Source: Nemertoderma westbladi
Taxonomy: Eukaryota > Xenacoelomorpha > Nemertodermatida > Nemertodermatidae
Length of the DNA: 28,899 nucleotides
NCBI GenBank assembly: GCA_032718475.1
Contig: JAUCBJ010003234.1
Location: forward strand, 1-28,899
Direction: 5' to 3'
The notes beneath the pieces were generated by a model that searched no databases, had not been told where the DNA came from, and saw only the letters and a list, made by a program, of their open reading frames with translations. A program made the position numbers and the translations under genes. Of the stretch, positions 1 to 8,465 are shown in pieces. Each line of letters opens with the position of its first letter. Within the stretch, counting starts at the first letter, position 1.

Positions 1-252
1 TACACAGATATTATTAAGAGCTCATTTGTTGGCGACGCTTTAGCTCCGCTCTTAAGAACCTGCCCTTTAACGCAATTAATTCGAAAATATATTAATCACG
101 AATACGAGAGCATTTGCTATTTCCCATTGTTGAATAAAAAACTAAAAACAATCTTAATTACTTTACGTGACGGCCAAGGCCAATTAATTAACTTCAGCGG
201 AGGTCGCACTGTTATAACACTTAAGTTAATACGGGGTGGCGGTGATGGATGA
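1..252 (+). CDS. Penton-like minor capsid protein, C-terminal part (partial at window edge)
   Basis: The first frame is open from base 1 to a TGA at 250-252, giving about 83 residues with no start in the window. It begins YTDIIKSSFVGDALAPLLRT and ends with GGRTVITLKLIR. The family known from Polinton/Maverick elements as the penton-like (single jelly-roll) minor capsid protein has this ending: a Y-x-D-I-(I/V)-x-x-x-x-V-G-D...PLLR strand, an N-H-x-Y-like turn, then I-x-I-x-x-x-x-G-x-x-(I/V)-x-F...G-x-x-x-(I/V)-T-L at the very end. The next gene has the same ending in diverged form (NIIENQYINDFGLALLRRVA), so this looks like a tandem paralogue. Its stop overlaps the next ATG by 8 bases (ATGGATGA). 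A pseudogenised end of a longer protein cannot be excluded without the upstream sequence. Confidence 0.75.
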   Translation, partial: YTDIIKSSFVGDALAPLLRTCPLTQLIRKYINHEYESICYFPLLNKKLKTILITLRDGQGQLINFSGGRTVITLKLIRGGGDG

Positions 253-1102
253 GTTCTACGTTAGACTACCAAGTAATTCCTGTCCAATTGATTTTCCCCG
301 CAATAGCGCTAGTAATTATCAGATAAATTTCCACGGCGCCTTACCTATAAATCCAAACGAAAACTGGGTGGTAGGTATAAAAAGTATATTTTACTTAGCA
401 ACGTTGCCGTCCATGTATAACAATGTAGAGAATGTTATTTTATTAAAAAAAGGGAAAAAAATTTTTGAGGATACACTTCCATCTGGTTTATTCTACAGTA
501 TCAATGACATTATAGATTATTTTAACACAGGGGCGTTGAAAGATAAATTACAAATAGTTGAAAATACTCAGCAAAATAGATTGCAATTTATTTTAGGGAA
601 AACTGTGCGAGAGTTATTTATAGGCCAACAATTAGCCTATTATTTTGGAATTACTGAAAATAATCTCGGCGCGAATTTAAATCCAAATTTTAAAATTATT
701 TTGAAGACGAAAAATAATATAAAGGGTTATTTAATAAAGGTTATCGGAAATGGAGAAAAGGCTTACCAGATGGTATTTTTATGCCCTCAACCGCCCAACT
801 CTATTCCAGAACCTAAATCGAACATGTACGTGACTACTAATATAATTGAAAATCAATATATTAACGATTTTGGTTTAGCTTTACTTCGTCGTGTTGCGAT
901 ACCTGATGATGTGAAATATGGTAGCGTAATAAATAAAGAATTTGTCAAGGATACAATTCATTATATCCCTGTAAAAAAATCATATAAGATAACATACATT
1001 CATATTGAAATAACAGACAAAGAAGGAAAAGATTTGAATTTTGAATACGGGACAACATCTATTACATTACACTTTAAACGAATAAATTCAAATGGATTCT
1101 GA
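245..1102 (+). CDS. Penton-like minor capsid protein (Polinton/adintovirus type)
   Basis: A protein of 285 residues, if the ATG at 245 is used. An in-frame GTG at 236 extends the frame but is an unlikely eukaryotic start. The N-terminus has the family pattern FYVRLPSNS...F-P-x-N...YQINFHGALPINPNENWVVGIKSI, that is, an exposed beta-strand followed by a W-x-V-G-(I/L) strand. The C-terminus (from about residue 190) has Y-V-T-T-N-I-I...ALLRRVAI...HYIPV...IHIEITDKEGKDLNFEYGTT followed by ITLHF. Known homologues form the vertex (penton) capsomer of Polinton/adintovirus particles. It is intact, with no stops or frameshifts. It overlaps the upstream paralogue by 8 bases and the next gene by 11 bases, a compact viral layout. 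The family assignment rests on remembered motif patterns, not a search. Confidence 0.85.
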   Translation: MDEFYVRLPSNSCPIDFPRNSASNYQINFHGALPINPNENWVVGIKSIFYLATLPSMYNNVENVILLKKGKKIFEDTLPSGLFYSINDIIDYFNTGALKDKLQIVENTQQNRLQFILGKTVRELFIGQQLAYYFGITENNLGANLNPNFKIILKTKNNIKGYLIKVIGNGEKAYQMVFLCPQPPNSIPEPKSNMYVTTNIIENQYINDFGLALLRRVAIPDDVKYGSVINKEFVKDTIHYIPVKKSYKITYIHIEITDKEGKDLNFEYGTTSITLHFKRINSNGF

Positions 1103-1652
1103 TTTATTTCAAAGATGCAGTAAACCTCAATATGGGGGTTCAGACTCTAATCTTGCTGTTTTTAAAGGCGGAAGAAGTACCAGAGGCTCGACGCAAGTTC
1201 CTGTTTTTCGTGGTGGTTCATATATTGACCCTTACGGTCAACAAATTGGTGCATTTGGTCCAAACTTAAAACAACGTCGTTTTCAACGTTATCCTAGAGG
1301 TATGCGGGCAAATCAACACGGAGAAGGTATATTTACAGACGCTTTATCTACATTGAAAAAATTTGGTAAGCCATTAGCTAAAAAAGTTTTACAAAAAGCT
1401 TTACCATTTACCACAAAATTTATGAGACAACACGTAATACCAAAAGGTAAGCGGGTCTTACATCAGCAGGCTAATACGGTTATTAATAAAGCATTAAATA
1501 AAATGAAACCATCAACAAGATCGGTTGTAGAAAAAGTTTATAGAGATTTAAAGCGACCCGCTAGACCAATGTCTATGAACATACAACATCGACGTAGTAA
1601 AAAGAGAAATATAAAAGGCAAACTGAAACACTGCGAAAAAAGTATTTTTTAA
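1092..1652 (+). CDS. Small basic pVI/pX-like virion protein with protease-site motifs
   Basis: A 186-residue, strongly basic protein rich in Lys, Arg and Gly, between the penton and MCP genes. The N-terminal third carries three Gly-Gly sites (QYGGS, VFKGGR, VFRGGS) that resemble adenain consensus cleavage sites (x-x-G-G/X). After residue 77 a segment GEGIFTDALSTLKKFGKPLA looks amphipathic, like the membrane-active helix exposed when adenovirus pVI is processed. The C-terminus is a run of Arg/Lys suited to nucleic-acid binding. Comparable small proteins sit beside MCP in Polintons and adintoviruses and are called pVI- or pX-like. The exact equivalence is inference. The ATG at 1092 lies inside the penton stop region, and the stop is 2 bases before the MCP ATG. 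Confidence 0.7.
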   Translation: MDSDLFQRCSKPQYGGSDSNLAVFKGGRSTRGSTQVPVFRGGSYIDPYGQQIGAFGPNLKQRRFQRYPRGMRANQHGEGIFTDALSTLKKFGKPLAKKVLQKALPFTTKFMRQHVIPKGKRVLHQQANTVINKALNKMKPSTRSVVEKVYRDLKRPARPMSMNIQHRRSKKRNIKGKLKHCEKSIF

Positions 1653-1654
1653 TA

Positions 1655-2914
1655 ATGTCAATTATTAAGGAATTAGATTTATTTTCTACACAACCAATAC
1701 AGACTGAATTTAAAGCAAAGCATTATGAAACAATTTACCCCGTATCTAATCTCCGTAGTGAATCTAGGGAGGTCACCTTCCTTGTACCCAGATCCAATGA
1801 ATTCTATACGAAACTGCAAGATGCGTTATTAATTACAAAATGTACAGTACGCTGGGATAGGCGACTTGAAAACTCTCATATATATATGCTGAATTACCCA
1901 GCTGAAACTATGTGGAGTGATATTAAAATAGACCTTAATGAGAAGCAGGTTGAAAATAGCAATAACCATTATTTCTACAAGTCGTACTTATCCAATTTAT
2001 TATTTACAACTTATGAGGATAAAAATGGGCTACTGGGTGCGGGTGGCTTTCATCAGCCTTTAACAGAACACGGAAATGAAATTGATCCCGGCGCGCATCC
2101 TATTGCCGATGCCTTTAGTAAACAAATGCAATTTGTAAGTGGATTGACGATTGATTTTGATACTGAAACTAAAATAATACAACCTGGGTATGATTTAAGA
2201 ATGCATTTTAGAAAAGTATCAAATTCGTTTATTTTTAAAATCACTCCAAACGCAAACGCTGTGACAAATCTTCGGCTAGAATTAGATGAAATAAAAATTC
2301 TAATCCCTAGAATGGAGGTTAATCCAGTAATAGAAAGCAGTCACCTAAAAGGTTTAGAGAGCTACGATATTGAATATCAATTTCAAAAAAAGGAGGTGAC
2401 TACATTTACTATTCCCGCTCAAACCACAAATTACACTCAAACAAACATATTTGATGGTAAAAAACCCAAATTAGTTATTATCGGCTTCATAACAAATAAC
2501 GCTTATTCGGGAGAATTAATTAGCAATCCCTTGAAATTTGAACATTTTAACCTTAGACACGCGGAACTGATTGTAGACAGTCTTCCAGTAGGGGGTGTAA
2601 TATACGAGCCTAATTTTACAGATGGAACATATATTTTTGAGTATACTCAATTAATGAAAAACATTAATACATATATTAACGGTTATGGAGGTAATAATAT
2701 AGACCATGAAACCTACTTAGGTAATTGCCCCATGCTATCCTGGGACCTAACCGCCGACGGCTACGTTAGAGATCCGCAACCGTCGATATATACTAACGGT
2801 CAATTAAAATTAAGATTTGCCGAACCGTTGGTTGAAACCATAAATGTAATCGTTTTTAATATTTATGATCAATCATTAAGTTTAAATAGCAGGAAAGAAA
2901 TACATATCGATTAA
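1655..2914 (+). CDS. Double-jelly-roll major capsid protein (hexon-like)
   Basis: A 419-residue protein starting MSIIKELDLFSTQPIQTEF. The opening E-L-D-L-F-(S)-x-x-P-x-Q-T is the hallmark N-terminus of Polinton/Maverick major capsid proteins, often listed as F54H12.2-like in animal genomes. It is followed by a P-V-S-N-L strand and DALLITKCTV, as expected for the first jelly roll. The length fits the family. The ending (LRFAEPLVETINVIVFNIYD) matches the usual final strands. Trimers of this protein form the capsid facets. The ORF is intact and starts 2 bases after the upstream stop and ends 2 bases before the protease ATG, so there is no room for a separate promoter outside coding sequence. A 63-residue ORF on the opposite strand is a shadow. 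Confidence 0.93.
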   Translation: MSIIKELDLFSTQPIQTEFKAKHYETIYPVSNLRSESREVTFLVPRSNEFYTKLQDALLITKCTVRWDRRLENSHIYMLNYPAETMWSDIKIDLNEKQVENSNNHYFYKSYLSNLLFTTYEDKNGLLGAGGFHQPLTEHGNEIDPGAHPIADAFSKQMQFVSGLTIDFDTETKIIQPGYDLRMHFRKVSNSFIFKITPNANAVTNLRLELDEIKILIPRMEVNPVIESSHLKGLESYDIEYQFQKKEVTTFTIPAQTTNYTQTNIFDGKKPKLVIIGFITNNAYSGELISNPLKFEHFNLRHAELIVDSLPVGGVIYEPNFTDGTYIFEYTQLMKNINTYINGYGGNNIDHETYLGNCPMLSWDLTADGYVRDPQPSIYTNGQLKLRFAEPLVETINVIVFNIYDQSLSLNSRKEIHID

Positions 2915-2916
2915 GT

Positions 2917-3369
2917 ATGTTATCTACAGAGGACCTTGATATGTTTCCAGTGGGTGGTCACTATTTGGGCGCGTTTCCAGCTAATAAATTACCTAAATTA
3001 GATAATAATAAGCGGCAGGATTATGGTTTGATAGTAAATACCGATAAAGAGCATCTGCCTGGGATTCATTGGATCGCGATATATATACGAGATAATGAGG
3101 CTGAAGTATTTGACTCGTTTGGACCAAAATATCCAAACAGATGCATCGAAAAATGGCTTGAGAAAAATTCCGCAAGGTGGCGTACTACTCGCAAACAATT
3201 TCAAGACCCAAGGAGGACCACATGCGGTCTGTACTGTCTGTATTATTTGGTAAATTGTATTCACACAATCTATCCAATGAGAGCGTTTACAAATAATGTG
3301 GAAATTAATGAAATTATATTATATAAATGGCTTGTTAATTATTATAAATTAAACCAACAAACTTTGTAA
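2917..3369 (+). CDS. Adenovirus-type maturation cysteine protease (adenain-like, C5/Ulp1 fold)
   Basis: A 150-residue protein with a complete catalytic set in family order: His51 in G-I-H-W-I-A, Asp66 in V-F-D-S-F-G, the oxyanion-hole Gln96 in Q-F-Q-D-P, and nucleophile Cys103 in T-T-C-G-L-Y-C. The N-terminal PVGGHYLGAFPANKLP also matches the Polinton protease pattern. Such proteases cleave capsid precursors after x-x-G-x/G or x-x-G-G/x motifs. The small basic protein encoded just upstream carries several such sites and is the likely substrate. The length is slightly shorter than adenovirus protease (about 200 residues) but normal for Polintons. It starts 2 bases after MCP and appears intact, with all catalytic residues present. 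Confidence 0.95.
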   Translation: MLSTEDLDMFPVGGHYLGAFPANKLPKLDNNKRQDYGLIVNTDKEHLPGIHWIAIYIRDNEAEVFDSFGPKYPNRCIEKWLEKNSARWRTTRKQFQDPRRTTCGLYCLYYLVNCIHTIYPMRAFTNNVEINEIILYKWLVNYYKLNQQTL

Positions 3370-3400
3370 TTAATTATTTAACTTTTGTTTATCAGATAAA

Positions 3401-4024
3401 ATGGATAATATTATTTTTGTTGATTTTCAATATTATAAGATAGACAATAAAGAGTATCCGGTAGTATTTAAAGAATTTGCTATTTTCGATTCTAATTACA
3501 CCAAAACTAATGTAAAGACGTTTTTAATTAAAGGCCCGTCTAATATTAAGTTATCAGCTTTAGATGCAGCTCACGTAAACAATTTACGGGATATGACTTC
3601 TCACTTGCCCTGGGACTACGGGGACATTTCTCAAGATGACTTTAAAAAATATATGAAGAGACATTTAAAATATAAAAAAAATATTCATGTATTTGGGTTG
3701 ATGAAGCGGGCAATATTAGTTTCCCAACTCGATGTTCTCGAGCCAAATTCGGTGGAGAGATTGGGAATATATAAGCAATATCACGATTATTTAACCCCTT
3801 GCCGGTTCCACGACCGATTTATTCGGTTTCACGACCGATTTATTCCACTAGAAAATAAATGCGCGTTCCACTTAAACATAGGGGATAACTGTCTGCGATA
3901 CTGCTCAGCAAAACGTGTTGGGGGGTATGAGTTACTACACTTTTTCATGAGAAAGCGTTTAACTGCGACTCATGATGATGATGATAAACAGAAAGAAATA
4001 ACTGCGGTGGAAGATGTACTGTAG
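3401..4024 (+). CDS. Putative DEDD exonuclease-fold (RNase H-like) protein of Polinton type
   Basis: A 207-residue protein. The start F-V-D-F-Q-Y-Y-K-I followed by FKEFAIF resembles the first strands of a DEDDh-type exonuclease (D-x-E/Q...E). A later I-x-V-F-G-x-x-K pair matches the second conserved block. Near the end, C-x-F-H ... N-C-L-R-Y-C-S-A and ELLHFF resemble the Cys/His-containing tail of small proteins that I recall beside Polinton-like genes in insects (family pattern F-V-D-x-Q-x-F...K-E-x-A). The replacement of the second acidic residue by Gln suggests weak or absent nuclease activity. A 21-bp tandem duplication (3803-3844) adds a repeat of RFHDRFI. It starts 31 bases after the protease gene, the only real gap in the block, which contains TATTTAA at 3375-3381. 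Fold and function are inference. Confidence 0.55.
   Translation: MDNIIFVDFQYYKIDNKEYPVVFKEFAIFDSNYTKTNVKTFLIKGPSNIKLSALDAAHVNNLRDMTSHLPWDYGDISQDDFKKYMKRHLKYKKNIHVFGLMKRAILVSQLDVLEPNSVERLGIYKQYHDYLTPCRFHDRFIRFHDRFIPLENKCAFHLNIGDNCLRYCSAKRVGGYELLHFFMRKRLTATHDDDDKQKEITAVEDVL
3803..3844 (+). repeat. 21-bp in-frame tandem duplication inside the exonuclease-like gene
   Basis: Two adjacent copies of a 21-base unit differ by one base (ccggttccac versus cggtttcac context) and encode RFHDRFI twice. The reading frame is preserved, so the protein is lengthened rather than broken. The single difference shows that the duplication is not an immediate assembly stutter. Confidence 0.9.
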
Positions 4025-4079
4025 GTTTACTCTAAGCATGTAATGTAATGTGATGGGATAATATAATTGTTTTAATGTC

Positions 4080-4085
4080 AATAAA
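4080..4085 (+). terminator. Candidate poly(A) signal of the structural-gene block
   Basis: AATAAA lies 56 bases after the stop of the last plus-strand viral gene and is followed by further A/T-rich sequence with more AATAAA-like hexamers. Position and motif fit a shared 3' end for the block. Confidence 0.5.
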
Positions 4086-4149
4086 AATAATAAAAACATT
4101 AAAATCTATTTTTTTATATCTCAGTTTGACTAAAGGTGTAGGACTTAAG

Positions 4150-4305
<156 letters not shown>

Positions 4306-5093
4306 CCTGCACCTACCGGTAGCCGGCGGTTGTATCAGAGTTTAACTACCAGTAGCTAGCTGATTTTACTACATATGCCAACAACGCTAAACTGTAGAAC
4401 GACAGAATGGCCCCCGACAGCAACCACAGAGCTTTAGCGTTACCGGTACCGTACTTACTAATAATAAAATTAAATTAAGTCGACATGCGGGTTCGTGAAT
4501 ACAGCATTAGAGGAGGCTCACCTAACAATAGGCCTACTGGTACCAGCACCGTAGCACTCTTGTACCTGTATACTTGGATAGCGCAAGAGCATGCTGGTTT
4601 CTTTGATTTAAGGATTAGGCTATTACACTTGAATGCTTCCAATTTTCTGTTTACAACTTTAATTGGTCTAATCTACATTACTGCGTGCTACTGTTGCATA
4701 GGTAAGCCTATACAGCTATAGTTAACTTTATGCGGGGCCCTTTTTCGCATGTTGACCCAATATGGTTTACGGATAGGTAAGGTACACCTTCATTCGGTTA
4801 GGCATATAGGCCTAATGACTACTCCTCAACTGAAAGCTGACTACCTCACAGACGCAATAGGTGTAGTTAGGTACCGGTAGCGCTATTGGACCTATAAAAT
4901 CCCCTCACACTCTCTGTTACTAACTTTCAACATTCACTTTATGTTGTATGCTATACCGTTAACTTTTAGTCAGGAACCCCATCATTCAACCAGTCATATA
5001 ATGGCTCCACGCGGATACAATAGGTGTGGCCCGCAGTATACCTAACTAAGCCTATATAAAATCCACCACATTCTCTGTTACTAACATTCACTC
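4306..5093. other. Non-coding stretch with a duplicated TATA-containing segment
   Basis: No gene is seen here. A segment at about 4889-4945 (cctataaaat ... tctctgttactaac) recurs in diverged form at about 5050-5092 (cctatataaaat ... tctctgttactaac). Each copy includes a TATA-like box. The stretch is rich in AGGCCTA and ACCGGTA motifs typical of the rest of the host-like DNA in the window. Confidence 0.5.
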
Positions 5094-5210
5094 CCCTGCA
5101 AACCACCAACGTTAATCTAACGTTGGGTTTATGTTAGACATTCGTTAAAAAATGACAGTTAGAATTTAACCATAAACCTACGTTAAAATACGTTAGAATT
5201 CTGTCAATTT

Positions 5211-5390
5211 TTAACGTTAATTTTTTACAGTAATTATACGTCAAAAATTTACAAATATCGGACAATACCATATTTTTTAACGTTACTTTAACGTTAATTT
5301 TTAACGTTAATTTTTTACAGTAATTATACGTCAAAAATTTACAAATATCGGACAATACCATATTTTTTAACGTTACTTTAACGTTAATTT
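5211..5390. repeat. Two near-identical 90-bp direct repeats with TTAACGTTAA
   Basis: Units 5211-5300 and 5301-5390 are nearly identical. Each starts with ttaacgttaa and contains cggacaatacc, atattttttaacg and a second AACGTTAA. They lie in the left subterminal zone of the 3.5-kb candidate transposon. Confidence 0.9.
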
Positions 5391-6424
5391 ATGAAACTGG
5401 ATGTACGTTTCGGTTAACTTTATGAAACTGGATGTACGTTTCGGTTAACTTTATGAAACTGGATGTACGTTTCGGTTAACTTTATGAAAGTGGATGTACG
5501 TTTCGGTTAACTTTATGAAAGTGGATGTACGTTTCGGTTAACTTTATGAAACTGGATGTACGTTTCGGTTAACTTTATGAAACTGGATGTACGTTTCGGT
5601 TAACTTTATGAAACTGGATGTACGTTTCGGTTAACTTTGTGAAAGTGGATGTACGTTTCGGTTAACTTTATGAAACTGGATGTACGTTTCGGTTAAGTTT
5701 ATGAAACAGGATGTACGTTTCGGTTAACTTTATGAAACTGGATGTACGTTTCGGTTAACTTTGTGAAAGTGGATGTACGTTTCGGTTAAGTTTATGAAAG
5801 TGGATGTACGTTTCGGTTAACTTTATGAAACTGGATGTACGTTTCGGTTAACTTTATGAAACTGGATGTACGTTTCGGTTAACTTTATGAAAGTGGATGT
5901 ACGTTTCGGTTAACTTTATGAAAGTGGATGTACGTTTCGGTTAACTTTATGAAACTGGATGTACGTTTCGGTTAACTTTATGAAAGTGGATGTACGTTTC
6001 GGTTAACTTTATGAAACTGGATGTACGTTTCGGTTAACTTTATGAAACTGGATGTACGTTTCGGTTAACTTTATGAAACTGGATGTACATTTCGGTTAAC
6101 TTTATGAAACTGGATGTACGTTTCGGTTAACTTTATGAAACTGGATGTACGTTTCGGTTAACTTTATGAAACTGGATGTACGTTTCGGTTAACTTTATGA
6201 AACTGGATGTACGTTTCGGTTAACTTTATGAAAGTGGATGTACGTTTCGGTTAACTTTATGAAAGTGGATGTACGTTTCGGTTAACTTTATGAAAGTGGA
6301 TGTACGTTTCGGTTAACTTTATGAAACTGGATGTACGTTTCGGTTAACTTTATGAAACTGGATGTACGTTTCGGTTAACTTTATGAAACTGGATGTACGT
6401 TTCGGTTAACTTTATGAAACGGAT
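5391..6424. repeat. 31-bp minisatellite, about 33 copies
   Basis: The unit is 31 bases (tttatgaaactggatgtacg + tttcggttaac), repeated head to tail with exact period and no insertions. Variation is confined to a few sites: CTGG/GTGG after GAAA, TTTATG/TTTGTG, TTAACT/TTAAGT and rare single changes. There are no unique spacers, so it is not CRISPR-like. The last copy is cut off within gaaac. Confidence 0.97.
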
Positions 6425-6931
6425 GAGTCCGGTAGCAACCTACGGGTCTCTGAAGTATAGATCTAAGCCTCCCATTGATAAATAAAAATTCCACAAATTT
6501 CTAATTCCGAATTCCAAAAATTCCACATTTCTAAAGCCTACTTTATAGTGTTATAGAAATTAAATTCAGAATTTCATACAAGAAAAAATCATACATAATT
6601 TTTGATTTTTTCATTGATCAATTACACGAGATTATGAATTTAAGCTTATGGTTTTAACACTTGAATTTGTTCAAAATTACATTTCACTGTATGTAACTGG
6701 CAATTTGAAAATCTATCGTAATGTGATAATAACGTGTATTATTAATATTATATCTAATACATAATTAAAATATATACATAATTATTATATGTAATATTGA
6801 TTAATCATACGTAATGTGTTAATTGTGAGTTAATACAATATAATTTTGTAAATATTAAGTGGCAAAGTTGTCTTCGGCCGTTAGGCCAGGGAAAACATTA
6901 CGCACAAAGTCTGACGAATTGTTTCCAGATA
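6425..6931. other. AT-rich non-coding stretch
   Basis: No ORF, RNA gene or repeat is recognised. The stretch is AT-rich with several aaattcc-type short repeats at 6485-6530. It lies between the 31-bp minisatellite and the MITE. Confidence 0.5.
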
Positions 6932-7444
6932 AGGGGGCGTTCATAAAGTATGTCACGCACTAGGGGGGGGGGGGGTCGAGCTTGCGTGACATTTTGTGAC
7001 AGGTGGGAGGGGGTTGTCGACCTTTGTGACGGTCACGGCGATGCTCTACGGTATGCTTTAATGTTAGATTGACTTTGACTAACACATTTGTAGATGAGTG
7101 GGAAACTTTAAGGAAAAAACAATAAACTCAATAACATTGAATTTAGTCCCTAACTTTAACAGGGCACGCCTGTCTAGTCTGCCTTGTACATGTACAGTAC
7201 TGTAGTTTGAAGCTGCTAAAGTATGTATGTATAGGCTTTTAGTAAGAACTACTTCAGTCAAAATGTTTCACTTTCTATTGTACTTTCTAACTGTTATTAA
7301 ATTACTGAAATAGAATAGTTTTCGTCTAGGGGGGGGGGGGGGGGGGGGGTTATAAATTTACGAAAATAGGTATTTTGTGACAGGGGGGGGGGGGGGGGGT
7401 CAAAAAAATGGCAAATTTGCGTGACATACTTTATGAACGCCACC
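6932..7444. mobile_element. 513-bp MITE with TA target duplication and long G runs
   Basis: The terminal inverted repeats match over about 25 bases: ggcgttcataaagtatgtca at the left and the inverse tgacatactttatgaacgcc at the right. TA dinucleotides flank the unit at 6930-6931 and 7445-7446, suggesting a Tc1/mariner-type target duplication. Inside there are three G homopolymers (6963-6975, 7329-7349, 7383-7399) and repeated TGTGACAG-like motifs. There is no coding capacity. Confidence 0.8.
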
Positions 7445-7559
7445 TAATTCCACCATATTTTTATTCACCAGAGGATACTCCAGTACCCATTAAAGGACGC
7501 CCTTGAGAAATGCGCCCTAGCTCGTCCCTTTAAAGCGTTCGTCCTGAAACGAAAACTCC

Positions 7560-7646
7560 CCCGACCCCTTTGCGGGGATCGAACCCATGACCTCTGGAGA
7601 GATGTTAATTAAAGGCAACGGATTAACACTACACTACAAGGGCGGG
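7560..7646 (-). repeat. tRNA-derived sequence (SINE head or tRNA relic)
   Basis: Read on the minus strand, there is a perfect B-box GGTTCGATCCC (plus 7575-7585) and an A-box-like TAGTGTAGTGTTAATC about 45 bases upstream. A 7-base end (cccgccc) pairs at 6 of 7 positions with ggtcggg at the other end. At about 87 bases without a clean anticodon arm it is not a normal tRNA. It is best read as a tRNA-derived SINE head. A short T run follows on the minus strand. Confidence 0.5.
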
Positions 7647-8229
7647 AAGAACATAAAAAATGTTAGATTTTTGCTTGATCAAATGTCGCGTCGAATGCTG
7701 GACATTGACATTGACATTGACATATAGATTATCTATCATTACTAATATCAATATTAATCATAACAACACATTTTGATTTCTCTGAATGCTATTTTTAATG
7801 CAACCACGGCGACAATAAACCGAGAGGATCATAGATTCGAGCTGAGTTTCAGCAGAGTAAGTGCAATACAAAAGACCTCAACTAGTTAAATTTATGCAAA
7901 AAAACCGTAAGTTAACAAGACTTGCGGTTTTTTGTCATCAGAATTTAATGAGGATTTCACATCTGGAAATGGCTTGGCGAGATCTGTTGTATGCATTTTC
8001 AATAATTACCAGAAGTAGCTCCGATGAGAGAAAGCTTGTAATTAAACTATTGTTATTAATTCCATTAGTCACCTGAGGTCAACCAACCCTAACCTAACTG
8101 TTTAATATGAGAATGCCTTCTTAGGTTGTTTCGAGTTATCACTGTCTACCGGTCTGACCGTCAAGATGTAAATTTAGACAGAGCCAGATAAGATAATAGC
8201 AATTGTCTGGAATATGTGATTATTTGATG
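7647..8229. other. Non-coding stretch
   Basis: No supported gene is seen. A triple gacatt run is at about 7703-7721, and a small inverted repeat (accgtaagttaacaagacttgcggt) lies near 7903-7928. A 71-codon ORF here has no recognisable features and is regarded as chance. Confidence 0.4.
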
Positions 8230-8295
8230 TAAATTAACGTTAAGGTAATTAAGCGTTAATTATTATAATTATGTTTTTATCACTGTCAGTTGTTT

Positions 8296-8465
8296 GTAAT
8301 TTTTTAACGTTAAACATATAATATATTTTGACGATCCAAACTGATCGTCAGTAATATGTCATTTTTTAACGTTAAACATACAATATATTTTGACGATCCA
8401 AACTGATTGTCAGTAATATGTCATTTTTTAACGTTAAACATACAATATATTTTGACGATCGAAAT
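8296..8465. repeat. 62-bp direct repeats (about 2.7 copies) with TTAACGTTAA
   Basis: The unit tttttaacgttaaacata ... ttttgacgatccaaactgat recurs with period 62 bases (reference C of AACG at 8308, 8370, 8432). It lies in the right subterminal zone of the 3.5-kb candidate transposon and shares the TTAACGTTAA core with the left-side 90-bp repeats. Confidence 0.85.

Noticed and set aside
236-244. GTG start extending the penton-like protein by three residues
   Set aside because: Non-ATG starts are unlikely in an animal nuclear or viral context. The ATG at 245 fits the family N-terminus and the stop-start overlap.
2053-3264. Minus-strand ORFs under MCP and protease
   Set aside because: They are antisense shadows of well-supported viral genes.
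5391-6424. Possible CRISPR array
   Set aside because: The 31-bp units are directly adjacent with no unique spacers, and the context is animal DNA. It is a minisatellite.
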